Shown one piece after another: positions 38,186-48,818 of a stretch of 64,000 nt of DNA. Numbering within the stretch: the stretch's first letter is position 1; every line of letters starts with the position of its first letter. The stretch is from Adineta vaga (Eukaryota > Rotifera), in assembly GCA_021613535.1 (NCBI GenBank), contig CP075497.1:3596001-3660000 (forward strand), given 5' to 3'. A program made the position numbers and the translations under genes. Below the pieces are notes generated by a model. That model saw only the letters and a program-made list of their open reading frames with translations, was not told where the DNA came from and searched no databases.

Positions 38186-39020
38186 TTATTCAGTTGACAT
38201 GATCTTGTTCATTTGAAATGCATCGGTCACATACATGGAAATTTCATCTTCAATTGATCTCTGAAATAAAACATATTTTGAAGAAAATAATGAATGCATA
38301 TCGATTGATCTTACAAGTTCATCTCGAACACTTTCGACTTTTAATGTCAAACTATCAATTGTCTAAATGAAATATAGAATAAGAATAGTTGATTAATATT
38401 TAAATAGATAGTTACTGGTTCATCACAAGGCATCCAATGTGCCATTTGTTGTTGAAGAATTTCATATTCACATCGTGTATTTTCAACATCCTGAATAAAG
38501 GTGATTGATTTTTCTTTAGATTAGTTTATTCAAATGAATACTTTTTGTAATTTTTCAATATCAGTATATGTAACTGATGGTTTAGCATTGATATCAAATG
38601 ATTGTAATTTATTTTCAATGAATTTCATTTCTGCCATTGTGGTCATTCGTGTTGATTCATATTCATCGAATTTTTCATTTTGTATATTCACAATTTTCTG
38701 TTGTTTTCTAAATAAATCGAAGGGTAAGAACTTTTGTAATCATCTTTCAATATGATTTACTCATTTAACACTTTAGCTAGATTAGAAATTTCAAGATAAT
38801 TTTGTTGAATTGTTGGTAGAATAACATCGAATGTATCCAAACGATTCTGTGTTGTAGAAGAAATATTTTGTAATTTACGTAATTTGGTTAAAAAGATTTC
38901 TCCATGATCAATATGTGATGAATCAATTTCTAATAATCGTCCGATATTATTCAATAATTGTAGATTTGAAAGTAATTGATCGGAATTAAATGATGATGAT
39001 GATGATTCAGATTGAGGCAT
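38186..39020 (-). CDS. Unrecognised coiled-coil protein
   Basis: Five exons, about 190 residues; ATG 39020 (MPQSESSSSSFNSDQL), stop 38186-38188. After a Ser-rich start the protein is almost all alpha-helical with heptad-like hydrophobic spacing: LLSNLQLLNNIGRLLEI, LTKLRKLQNISSTTQNRL, ILPTIQQNYLEISNLAKVLN, KQQKIVNIQNEKFDEYEST, DVENTRCEYEILQQQMAHW. Length and helical content recall small structural subunits such as dynactin p24 or IFT20, but I cannot support either. A strong acceptor (TTTTTATCTTCAG) abuts the ATG with no room for an upstream cis exon inside the ~210 nt gap to the previous gene, and the next gene starts 113 nt after its stop. Confidence 0.75.
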
Positions 39021-39231
39021 CTGAAGATAAAAATCATGTTTGTTTACATTTTATTTCTTTATTTTGAAATTCATTAAATAAAAACGATTGATAGGTTTTT
39101 TTTAGACAAAGACAAATAAAACACAAAATTCACAGAAATATAGATTGTATAACACGAGATTCGAAATTAGAAGAAGTTGCATTGTATCTGAACATGTATG
39201 CCTCAAGAATAGAAGTTTTTCGACGAAATAC

Positions 39232-41078
39232 TTATGCATACGAACCATTTGCCAAGAAACGTAATACATCAACAAGAAGATACGGTCTGAAATAAATGAC
39301 GATATTATCAATAATATCTTCTACTATGAAACTTACTGTGTTCGTTCTAATTGTTTCCATTGTTCGGTTGCAAATACTTCTTTACTATATGTTTTGATAA
39401 ATACAAGTAAATTATCTTTTAATAATTTTGAATTATAAATATTCGCTCGTACAAGCATTTCTGCTGCTGTTTCATATGTAAATGTATCGATTAATGATTC
39501 TATACATAAATGTTTTAAATTTTCAATAACATATTTATCTGCTGCATATAAAAGATCTAATGCATGAATATCTAAATGTTTAATTTCATTATAATAAATA
39601 AATCGAAGCATTTCTTCACAAATATCTTCGGATATATCATTTATTTCAATTGTATTTAAACGTGTTTCTAACATATCAGATAAAAACATTCGTTCAAACA
39701 CTTCACTTGCTAATGAAAGTATACAACGATGAACATTAAATTCTTTAAAACCAACTTTAATTTTGATATCTGAAAATTTTCCTGTATGAAATAATTCTTT
39801 TGTTAAAGAAGAATTTTGTTTGAAATTCTTAGAAGAAACATTTTCATCTAAGATATTTAAACATAATTTTGAAGTATCTTGTTGTCCATAGAGTACAATT
39901 CGTGCAAAGAAAACCAAACATGGACTAGAATTATATTGTTGTGTACAATCACTTAATTCTTTACTAGTAAATGGATCAAATTTGTATTCATCAATTGGAT
40001 CAAGTATATCACTTATTTTTAATAAACGTGTGGAGAAATTTGCACGAACGAAAAATTCTATACGAAATTTATATGGAATATGTTTTTTCATACGTAAACT
40101 TAGATGATATAACATTAAAATCATATTTTGTTCACGTTCAAGTGTTAAAGATAATTGAAAACAATTACTTAAATGAACATAATGACGATCTAATTTATGT
40201 TCAAAGGTAAAGATTGAACTTTCTAAACATTCATCTTCGTAACATAACTAAAAATAAAATTAACGATTGAAAATTTTTATCGATTGAAAATTAAAAGAAA
40301 TACTTTAGTTTTGGTATTAAAATCATCAATAATCCATTGATATGTAAATGATGGTTCATCAATTGTTGTGTTACCATTTCGAACTTTAATTAAACGTAAA
40401 TCATCACATCCTGATGCATCACACATAGGACGAATTTGTAAAGTTATTGTTAATGATGGACATGATAATAAACGATCACGTGATGATGAAATATATGATT
40501 TTAAAAAATTTGATATAACATAATTGCCTATGATGATGAAAAAGAATAAAAGAAGTTTTTCTTGAAAATTATTTACGTTTTATATCAAATGATTCACTCG
40601 GATCACAATAAAAACTTGCATTTGACCATGTATATTTATAGATTTCTTCGCCATTATATTCACATGTGACAATAACTTCTGCTTTAATTGTTCGTAATTT
40701 TGGCTATGAAAGAAAAAAAATGAGAAAATTATTTTGTCTAATAAACTTCAAATTTCTTACTGTTATCATAAACACATAAAATTTCACAAAAATACTGTTA
40801 CGTTCACAATACGATGGATATAAACGCATGATCCAACTAGAAAAGCGAAGCAAATCAAATTTTAAGGAAATTTAATATTCACATCTTTGTTACCTTGTTG
40901 AACAATTTGTACATGGAAATAATTCACTTGTATATTCATCACCATCACGACTATGTTGAACATTTTTTATTAACCAATTATGTTTGATTTCCACTAATGG
41001 TTCAGCTATCGATGCTTGTTGTGAAGGTCGTATTGCATTATTCGTGTCACTTGTCATTGAAGGTGATCCAGCGGACAT
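39232..41078 (-). CDS. MATH-like and BTB/BACK domain protein
   Basis: ATG 41078 (MSAGSPSMTSDTNN), stop 39232-39234, about 520 residues. Two successive N-terminal regions resemble MATH domains: one beginning IKHNWLIKNVQHSRDG with RLYPSYC ... VKFYVFMI, and one around FTYQWIIDDF to YKFRIEFFVRANFS. The BTB/POZ domain is unambiguous: LFHTGKFSDIKIKVGFKEFN, VHRCILSLASEVFERMF, MLRFIYYNEI, ALDLLYAADKYVIENLKHLC, followed by a BACK-like helix region and a final exon ending PYLLVDVLRFLANGSYA. This layout is that of SPOP-type adaptors, which present substrates to cullin-3 ubiquitin ligases; invertebrates have many. Substrate unknown. It heads the minus-strand array of three closely spaced genes. Confidence 0.85.
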
Positions 41079-41483
41079 ATTATCTTTTTTTGCTCTAGAT
41101 CATTGAAACATTGATGGCAATCGATTGATACAGACAAGTAAAAAGTTTTAACTTTTCTCTATGAATGCTTGTTCCTAGAGACGCGTTCGTTCTTTTCTTC
41201 TTCTTCTTCTTCTTCTTTTTCTTTCTTTTTTTTATTTCTTTTTCAGTCTTTAAAAGAAGAACAATATTGATTGGTTAATAAATATAACAAATGAAAAATT
41301 GTTCATGTACCTTTCTGACAGCTGATATTCAGTTCTTCATTGGCGGAAAGATTAGTATTACATATAATTGTCAAATTTCCTATAAAAGAAAGAGAAAAAC
41401 AAATAAGTGGACATATATATAACGTTCACACATTCGATTCTTAGTTCTATTCTTTATTCGTTCGTTTCGTCTAGTGATATAAA
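41079..41483. promoter_or_regulatory. Divergent promoter region, BTB gene and DNAJC9
   Basis: About 400 bases between two divergent genes. It contains a CTT repeat (about 41195-41215) and, 10 nt before the DNAJC9 ATG, a pyrimidine-rich TTCGTCTAG acceptor-like site. Confidence 0.45.
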
Positions 41484-42740
41484 ATGCCAGTACAACGTGG
41501 TCTTGCCAAAGAATGTCAGCAATATTTTCAAACATCTAATCTCTATGAGATATTTTCTGTTCAACGAACAGCAACTGAGGCACAGAGTAGGATCTAATTA
41601 ACGAAATAATGAATATGAGTTTTTAGTTTTTCTTGTTTAGTTAAAAAGGCCTATCGTCAATTAGCTCTTCGTTATCATCCAGATCGTACAGATATCGATC
41701 AGAAAGAAGAGGCTAAAATAAAATTTCAAATCATTGGAAAAGTTTATACTATTCTTTCTGATGAAGAAAAACGAAAAATTTACGATGATACCGGTAAGTT
41801 AAAAAAAAAGTCTTTCTCTTATTCACTGTCTACATCATAATCATTTCTAGGTGCAATGGATGACGATGATTTAACAATGGGTGTCAATGATTGGTATGAC
41901 TATTGTAAAAAGATGTTTCGAAAGGTGACAAAGAATGATTTGATTGAATTTGAAAACAAATATAAAGGTAAATAGTGAAATGAAGAACGTCATTTCTTCA
42001 AATTTATATTTTCATAGGTTCTGATGAAGAAAGAAAAGATTTGAAACGGATTTATCTTGAAGTAGTTGGTGATATGGATCAAATTTTTGAAAGACATCTT
42101 CTAACATGTCTCGAAGATGAAGATCGTTTACGTACGATGATTGATCAAATGATTGAAGATAATGAAGTACCAGCATTTGATGCTTATACAAAAGAAACAA
42201 AGGCAAAACGAAACAAACGTCATAAAAAGGTAGAGAAATTCGATTTTCATTTGTTTTGTTAATCTAAATAAATCTTTTTCAAATATATAGTTAACCAAAG
42301 AAGCAGCAGAAGCTGAAAAATTAATGAAAGAACTCAATATTGGAAGTGATACTGAAAGTCTTGAACGTGCAATACAAATGCGTCAACAACAACGTGCTGG
42401 TACGAGTTTTTATGATCAACTTTTAGAAAAATATGGTTCAAAAACAAGTAATGGAAATAAAAAACGAGGATCAAGTTCATTAAATAATAATAAATCGAAG
42501 AAAACTTCGGTGAATAATCATGGTAAACGTACAGCGAAAACTGATGATGAAGAAGAAGATGATCATGATGACGACGATAATGATGAAGATATTGATAATG
42601 ATGATGATACAAGTGAAACATTAACTGACGATGAAGATAAGAAACCAAAACGACGTAATTTATCGAAAAAGCATGGAACAACTATGAAGAAAACTCGTCG
42701 TCCTGCAGCTGGACATAAAAAGCGCAAGATCTCACATTAA
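41484..42740 (+). CDS. DNAJC9: DnaJ homolog subfamily C member 9
   Basis: J-domain protein that in animals acts as a histone H3-H4 co-chaperone and recruits HSP70. The J domain spans the first ~90 residues: NLYEIFSVQRTATEAQ, VKKAYRQLALRYHPDRTD with the HPD motif, FQIIGKVYTILSDEEKRKIY. The following region matches DNAJC9: VNDWYDYCKKMFRK, KNDLIEFENKYKGSDEER, LEVVGDMDQIFERHL, IDQMIEDNEVPAFDAYTKET, and LTKEAAEAEKLMKELNIG. The C-terminus is much longer than in vertebrates, with an Asn/Ser/Lys-rich linker, a long acidic run (DDEEEDDHDDDDNDED) and a very basic end (RRPAAGHKKRKISH), plausible for histone handling. Five exons with introns of 45-60 nt. Confidence 0.94.
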
Positions 42741-42790
42741 AAATCTAAAACTACAATTGACGATAGAAAGTGTATTAAAACAATCAATCG

Positions 42791-42819
42791 ATATTATTAT
42801 TATTATTATTATTATTATT
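42791..42819. repeat. (TTA)n microsatellite
   Basis: About nine ATT/TTA units just after DNAJC9, in the 160-base gap between convergent genes. Confidence 0.9.
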
Positions 42820-42899
42820 TTTGCTAGTGGTCAGATGAACACAAAGCCCAAATAAAAAAATCGAATAGTTCTTCTTTTTCCTTTATGTATATTCTTTAT

Positions 42900-43444
42900 T
42901 CATGAATAAATAGATATAAGTAAGAAAATGCAAACAAGATACATTTTCTTATTTCTTGGTATTGCCAGTAGTTGTGTGTTTAAACGTTGAATAATATCAT
43001 CAGCTTCAAAACGATTTATTACGATTAAATGATTGATTTCTTTTGTATTTTCATTCAGACATGCAACATAAAGATGACCAGTCGTTGGAATTTGAATTTG
43101 TGCTCGACGAATTCCACGATAAATATCATTCGTTGCAGGAAGAATTCCTTCTCCAATCTATTTCGAAACGAAAGATTCTATCAATAATCATCATAACAAT
43201 GAATATTTACTTGAGAATAATCAAAATCAATCATTGTATCATAGACACGTCCACGTAAAGTACGCATATCATTATGATCAAATTGAATACTATAATGATC
43301 GCGTGGTGGCATTGTAGCTGACGAAATTCCACGTTGAACAGACGTTATTTTACTAATAAATGCAATTGAAGATTTTGAAATATGTTCAAGAGCTTTATCC
43401 TTGCCATGTAGTACCATATTATTTCTGCTTAAATGATATAACAA
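42900..43444 (-). CDS. Unrecognised small protein, 5' end uncertain
   Basis: Two exons read continuously: MVLHGKDKALEHISKSSIAF with SVQRGISSATMPPRDHYSIQ and LRGRVYDTMIDFDYSQ, then (after an intron near 43160-43213) IGEGILPATNDIYRGIRRAQ, TGHLYVACLNENTKEINHLI and INRFEADDIIQRLNTQL. The final helix recalls the end of PTB/PH-like folds, but this is weak. The stop is at 42900-42902 after a short hydrophobic tail (YLVCIFLLISIYS). The start could be ATG 43444 or 43417; an acceptor-like site near 43431 suggests a further upstream exon, possibly around 43510-43530. Function unknown. Confidence 0.6.
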
Positions 43445-44801
43445 ATATATGTCTCAATCTAATATATGATGCATATATGTATATGTATATATATACATTT
43501 ACATACTGCTAGTTCTTCTTTCAGGTTTTTATCTGACAGACGATGAAAATATTATGCACCTAATCTTATTTTCAATAGATCATTCATTCTTCAAATGACA
43601 TTATTGTCATGAATATATCGAAATTGATCGATGGGATAAAGAGACATTATTAGTCTAGTATTCTATCCGAGATTGATTAATGTATTGAAACGAGTCAATG
43701 TGAGAAAATCTTCACGAGATATAACCAATAGAAGTACTCGAATCTTCCTTGCATTTTGTTTTTGAATTCAATCAAATATATTCTTTGTTGTAAATATGAT
43801 CAAAAAAGAATAAAAAACGATACTTAACTGAAGATAAACTTGAATAAATTTCTCTGTGAAAAGACAAAGTAAAATAAAAATCTATTCAATTGATTGATTA
43901 TCATATATAATGTTCGTGTGGATGATGAGATCTGCTGGCATATGAAAATCTAACTTCAATCCAATGATCAATTATTCTATCATAGGAAAAGTTTTGACAA
44001 TTAATAATAGTATAAGGTTTGTTTATTTTTCTCAATCACATAGTAATACTAATCTATAATTAGTTTGTGTATAATGTTCATCTGACTTCTTCTTACTCTC
44101 TTTTTCTATCACGCAATTAATTGTTTTTTCTTCTCACAGAAATCCACACGAAATATAATCAATCTATAATAGACTATATATATATATATATAAACTCGTC
44201 ATCATATATTCTCAAGTTATGCGTGAGAAATAAACGATGAGTACAAATTTCCTTTCGCAAACTTCAACACATGCAGCTAAGTTTCTTCTTGGCGCCAAGT
44301 AGTTAAATTTGTTTTGCTAATTATTAAAATATGTCTAATAAAAAACTTCTTTCTTGTTGTCAGAAGTGAGGATATTTGTCATGAACATGTTAGAAAACAG
44401 TTGTCAAAGTTTTTTTATTTGTTCAGTTTATAAAACATATAAAGAAGAGGAGGAGGAAGAAGAGAAGAAGAAGAAAATCATTAGCAAAATAATTTGCTTA
44501 GCTATATATAAGTAACGAACACTCACAATCCGAGTCGATAATCTCTTCAACGTAAAAAAAATATTAATACGAATATTGTCTTTTTTTTGTTCTTTTTCAT
44601 TCGTTTAACTTATGGCGATGAAAGAGCGAAAAGAAAAGAGATGTAATTTTTGGTTTCTCACGTGGTTACATGTTTCATTACATTAGTAAATATTCTCTCT
44701 CGTTTTAGTCAATGTAAAAAAAAAACAACATTAGAAAAAAAACTATTTATTCGTTGAAAATTCTTTTTTTGTTCAGATTACTTTTGCGAACTTAATCTGT
44801 T
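43445..44801. other. Divergent intergenic region, no gene seen
   Basis: About 1.35 kb, very AT-rich, with (TA)n at 44174-44192 and a GA-rich stretch at 44444-44478. Any missing 5' exon of the preceding minus-strand gene would lie in its first 100-150 bases. Confidence 0.5.
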
Positions 44802-45597
44802 ATGTCTCATGTAAGTATATCTATATATATATATATGTAACAATTGTATGAATAAATAGAATATGTTTTCATTAGAATAAAAAGATACGGAAATTATCCT
44901 CCAGTCAAATTCGAGGTGTGTATATGATTTAATATATTGATTTTTGTTGTTAATGATTGTATGATTTAGAACTTCGACAAGCATTTGATTTATTTGATAC
45001 AGATCATAGTGGAGGAATATCTGTGATGGAATTGAAACAAGCCTTGACTGCATTAGGTGTCACTGTTACCGATCAAGAAGCACGTCAGATGTTTTCAGCA
45101 ATTGATATTGATAGTAAAGATATTTATTTCATTGGTTTATATTCATGCGTTTTCTATTGTTCTTTCAGGAAATGGTTCGTCATTTGAACGTGGTGATGAT
45201 GAAGTTTTTTGTTCTCTTTTGTTTTCAGGTCGCATTGAATTTGATGAATTTGTTGAAGTTGTTGCTGATTCGTATTTTAAAAAGTTTTCACGTGGAGAAA
45301 TTCTCGAAGCATTTCGACGTTTTGATCATAATCATGATGGTTATATTGAAGCTGATGAATTGAAAAATATTCTATCAAGACTTGGACGAAATTTTACGAA
45401 TGATGAAGCAAGTAGAAAAAAAACAAAGAAAAATCAATTATCCATGAATTATTTTAGATTCGACGCATGATTGCACAAGTCGATCGAGATGGAAATGGAA
45501 AAATATCTATTGAAGGTAAAAGATTAATTATTTAGTACATTGGATTCTTTTCATTTTTCTTGTAGAATTTGCTGCACTTGTCGAAAGAGAATCGTGA
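44802..45597 (+). CDS. Calmodulin-like protein with four EF hands
   Basis: About 150 residues in seven short exons. All four calcium loops are canonical once spliced: DTDHSGGISVME, DIDRNGRIEFDE, DHNHDGYIEADE and DRDGNGKISIEE. The N-terminus is MSH-NKKIRKLSSSQIR-ELRQAFDLFD, between calmodulin and centrin in style; the linker and C-terminus (EFAALVERES) resemble calmodulin-like proteins. Loop 2 is complete only if a 6-nt exon (45169-45174) lies between introns 45114-45168 and 45175-45228. Loop 4 is in frame only if the intron 45408-45457 uses a GC donor (GCAAGT) instead of GT. It is expected to be a calcium sensor; the partner is unknown. Confidence 0.9.
45169..45174 (+). other. Candidate 6-nt microexon
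   Basis: GAAATG, preceded by TTCTTTCAG and followed by GTTCGT. It supplies two codon-equivalents (completing R-N-G) and makes the second EF-hand loop exactly 12 residues. Confidence 0.75.
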
Positions 45598-46536
45598 TAC
45601 AAGAAAAGAGAGAAACAATTTAATATAAAACGTGTCGTTATTTTTCTTTGTTAGTTTTGTTAATTTCTTAGATTTTAACCAGCAGTTGAAGATAAAAAAG
45701 AAAGAACATTGTACACTTGACTTTTTTGTTCATTTTGTATGTTGTATCAATGTATGTGCCCTTGTAAAATGTTTCCTATTCGATTGATTAACAATTCGGT
45801 CTTTTTCGTTTTTTTTCCTCAATTTATATTCTCGATTCTTCCGTTTTTCTTTGCCTGTAATCATATAAAACAAAATACAGAACAGGGAGAAAAGAAATAT
45901 GTAAAAGCACATCATAATGGGTTGTGAGTGTACGCTCAAGCAACACTCTTTTTACTTATAAGAAAAGAAAAAAAAAGAATGACGTATATATATATATATA
46001 TATGTAAGTTTTTCTTTTGCCTTGTCAAAAGAATGAGGTCGACAATACGAAGAGAATAGCGTGGGTAACTCATTTTCTCGTCATCTTTTTTCCGTCTGCC
46101 AAATACAATCGTTCTCATATTGCACTGTTATCGTTTCGGTCGAGCCAGAAGAAAATATTTGACTTCTCTCTCGCTCGCATTCTGTGTATATTTAGTCATC
46201 GCTGCATCTCCTATTCTCTCTCTCTCTTTCTCTCATCGCGTCTTCTCTTTTCCTAGTTGCCTTAACCACGATGACAACCAACTAAAAAATAACAACAATA
46301 AATAGTAAGCAGATCCATCATCGAAAGAAATATTCATTAGTTTCTACTAGCAAGAAGCAGAAGTAATCGAACGAGTGAATCTTCAACGTCATCACATAAT
46401 AACGAAGGTGAAGTGAACGAGTGTTCGTAATCATTATAAAAAAAAGTGTGCGTTTATATACATACATATATAAAGATAAAAAAACGAAGCAACGACAATT
46501 GCTAAGGTAAAAGATAACGAAGAGAAGAAGAATAAG
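45598..46536. promoter_or_regulatory. Intergenic region upstream of the Ser-rich gene
   Basis: About 940 bases. (TA)n at 45985-46002. The part from 46160 to 46260 is rich in CT repeats with several CpGs (TCTCTCTCGCTCGC), a promoter-like change of composition. No credible coding frame. Confidence 0.45.
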
Positions 46537-46921
46537 ATGAAGTTTCAACGTCGTATTCTTCCTCCACATTCACCAACTTATCTCGAAATGGAAGAATACA
46601 CTACTCCATCGTCTTCGAGACACTCAAGTAATGAATATAATTTTATTTCGATAAGTAAAGCTAAATATTCTCTTTCATTTGTTAAGTATCAATCACTGGA
46701 TCAACAAGTGATTTAAGTGAGTTAGGAAGTGTTTATTGTTTATCAACAATGGCAAAACAAAGATCTGATTCATTAACAAATCTATTTCATATGTCTGAAG
46801 ATAGTACATCATTATCAAATTTAAGTATTGCATCATATTCATTATCCCAACATTCCTGTGAAAATGGATCTTATACAAATCCAACAACATATTCAACTAT
46901 ATCACCTGTAATGATATCTAC

Positions 46922-46956
<35 letters not shown>

Positions 46957-47528
46957 CCACATCTAACAATCATGGATCTGATAAAATATCTCGTAAACAA
47001 TACAGTTCATCCTATCGAAGTTTAACGGAAGAACCATCATCACCGATAACGATTCGTAAAGTTAATCCAAATCTAAATCATAGTTCTCGTCGTAGTGGTG
47101 ATTCAACACGTCATTATCATTTTTGTTCATCAAATCTTAGTGGAAGTTCATCAACGACAAGTAGTCAAAAAAGTTTTCCAATTAAAACAGCTGAAACAGT
47201 TTTAAATACGATTGGAATTAATACATCAACAGTATTAAATGATGATTTAACTGATAAATGTGGTTTAATTGCCCATGATGCTAATGATATTGAAAATAAT
47301 GATGATGATCATGACAATAACAATACTAATAAAATTAATCTACATGATGATACTCAAAGTTTTGGTGACAGTCATTATGTTGATAGTTCAGATGAAAATG
47401 ATTTTGATATGATTTCATCTCGAAATGCAACGTCAGGTACAACACAAACTGGTCGAGGTTTACGAAAAACAGTTTTGAATAATGTTGATCGATTATTGAA
47501 TTCTGGTAATAAACAAATTAAACTTTGA
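46537..47528 (+). CDS. Unrecognised Ser/Asn-rich protein
   Basis: Two exons: ATG 46537 (MKFQRRILPPHSPTYLEMEE) to about 46626, then about 46685 to the stop at 47526-47528; the junction reads RHS-ISITGSTSDLSELGSV in frame. About 310 residues. The N-terminal 90 residues have the most protein-like pattern (SVYCLSTMAKQRSDSLTNLF), followed by a Gln run of 11 (46923-46955), Ser/Arg stretches (SSSYRSLTEEPSSPITIRK, typical of phosphorylation sites), an Asp/Asn run and a basic C-terminus (GRGLRKTVLNNVDRLLNSG). It looks intrinsically disordered. No family recognised. Confidence 0.75.
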
Positions 47529-47804
47529 GTATATATATATATTAAAATCAACAACAGACAATATTCAAGAATAAAATATTTAATTGTGATTTGTTCATAG
47601 AACTAAAGATTTTCATTTTTGTTTTGCTTTGTTTATTATTTGTTATCAAAAAACTTCAGAGAACATTGTGCAACAATCTGTATAAAATCGTTTTGTTGTT
47701 TTCAATTAAAATTTATTAATATTACAACGAAATGATAAGAATTACTTTTAAGAAGATTATCTTTGTTTTCTTCTCTCTTTCTATTTAGTTAATGCAAACA
47801 AAAC
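47529..47804. other. Short intergenic region
   Basis: About 280 AT-rich bases. A strong acceptor-like site (TTCTCTCTTTCTATTTAG) ends at 47788, 16 nt before the next ATG although the next gene has no coding intron; this suits trans-splicing or a 5' UTR intron. Confidence 0.5.
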
Positions 47805-48818
47805 ATGACAACGAACACATCTGAACAATCACATGAAACGTCAGATTTATCATTGATATCGAAACCCATTGGTGATCTATTTGGACAATTACCAGTTGAT
47901 CCAGATAATTATTCTCGCTATTTATTATCAGAAGATCAAATTGCATTCTATAAAGCTAATGGTTATTTAAATCAAGTGCGTGTCTTAACCGATGAACAAT
48001 GCAATCGTCTTATCGATGAATACAAACGATTTCTACTTTGGAATGATCATCATCATACGTCTTATGGGAAAAATGATGCACATCGTTTAGATTTTCCTGG
48101 GAAACATCTTCTCTACGAATATCATTCAAATCAAAGTGATGATCCAAATCATGTTCTTACACATATGTTAGGTCATTGGAGAGTATCACCTTTATTTCAT
48201 GATCTTCTATTTATACCAACAGTTACAGTACCTACATCACAATTACTTGCTGCTGTTCATCCATCGCAGCAAACTTTACTTCCTGTTAGATTTTGGCATG
48301 ATCAATTATTTGCTAAACCACCGTATCATGGTGGACACGTTGCATGGCATCAAGATTATTCGTATTGGATACGTACAGAACCGATGCAACATATAACTGT
48401 TCATATTGCCTTAGATGATCAAACAGAAGAGAATGGTGCAGTACATTATGTTCCCGGTTCACATCGTTGGCATCGAATTGAAGATGGTAAAGAAGTACCT
48501 TTACCCGTTACTGATCTGGATTTTAAAGATATGGAAAGTATTAAACAAATTCTCAATGAAGAAGAACTCGCTCAATTTCAACCATTACCTGGATTATTAA
48601 AAAAAGGTCATGCATCTTTTCATCATCCACTTACTGTTCATGGTTCATATGCAAATCGTTCATCAGAACCAAGACGTGCAGCTGTACTTAATTATTTTGT
48701 TGAAGGTACACGAAGTGACACTGATGAGCCACTTTTACAAGGTATACCAGCTATTCTACGTGGTCAACCATTAGACAGTCAATTTTTTCCGATAGTTTTC
48801 GATCCGAAATGGATGTAA
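47805..48818 (+). CDS. Phytanoyl-CoA dioxygenase (PhyH) family protein
   Basis: A single uninterrupted frame of 337 codons. The Fe(II)/2-oxoglutarate binding set is visible: HQD in GGHVAWHQDYSYW, the distal His in HHPLTVHGSYANRS and an Arg shortly after (SEPRRAAVLNYFVEG, the likely 2-oxoglutarate ligand). Other family features: YKANGYLNQVRVLTDEQCNR near the N-terminus, LPVRFWHDQLFAKPP, ITVHIALDDQTEENGAVHYV and PGSHRWHRI. PhyH proteins hydroxylate diverse substrates, and this one lacks an obvious peroxisomal C-terminal signal (ends FDPKWM), so phytanoyl-CoA is not implied. The absence of introns stands out beside split neighbours. Codon use is like the surroundings. Confidence 0.9.
   Translation: MTTNTSEQSHETSDLSLISKPIGDLFGQLPVDPDNYSRYLLSEDQIAFYKANGYLNQVRVLTDEQCNRLIDEYKRFLLWNDHHHTSYGKNDAHRLDFPGKHLLYEYHSNQSDDPNHVLTHMLGHWRVSPLFHDLLFIPTVTVPTSQLLAAVHPSQQTLLPVRFWHDQLFAKPPYHGGHVAWHQDYSYWIRTEPMQHITVHIALDDQTEENGAVHYVPGSHRWHRIEDGKEVPLPVTDLDFKDMESIKQILNEEELAQFQPLPGLLKKGHASFHHPLTVHGSYANRSSEPRRAAVLNYFVEGTRSDTDEPLLQGIPAILRGQPLDSQFFPIVFDPKWM

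Noticed and set aside
38186-39020. Assignment of the coiled-coil protein to dynactin p24, IFT20 or an augmin subunit
   Set aside because: Only general helical resemblance; no family-specific motif.
42334-42681. 115-codon minus-strand frame rich in His and Tyr
   Set aside because: Shadow of the acidic DNAJC9 C-terminus.
45175-45228. Treating the second intron as coding sequence of the calmodulin-like gene
   Set aside because: In frame without stops, but it has GT/AG ends and a pyrimidine tract and would disrupt an otherwise canonical EF-hand loop.
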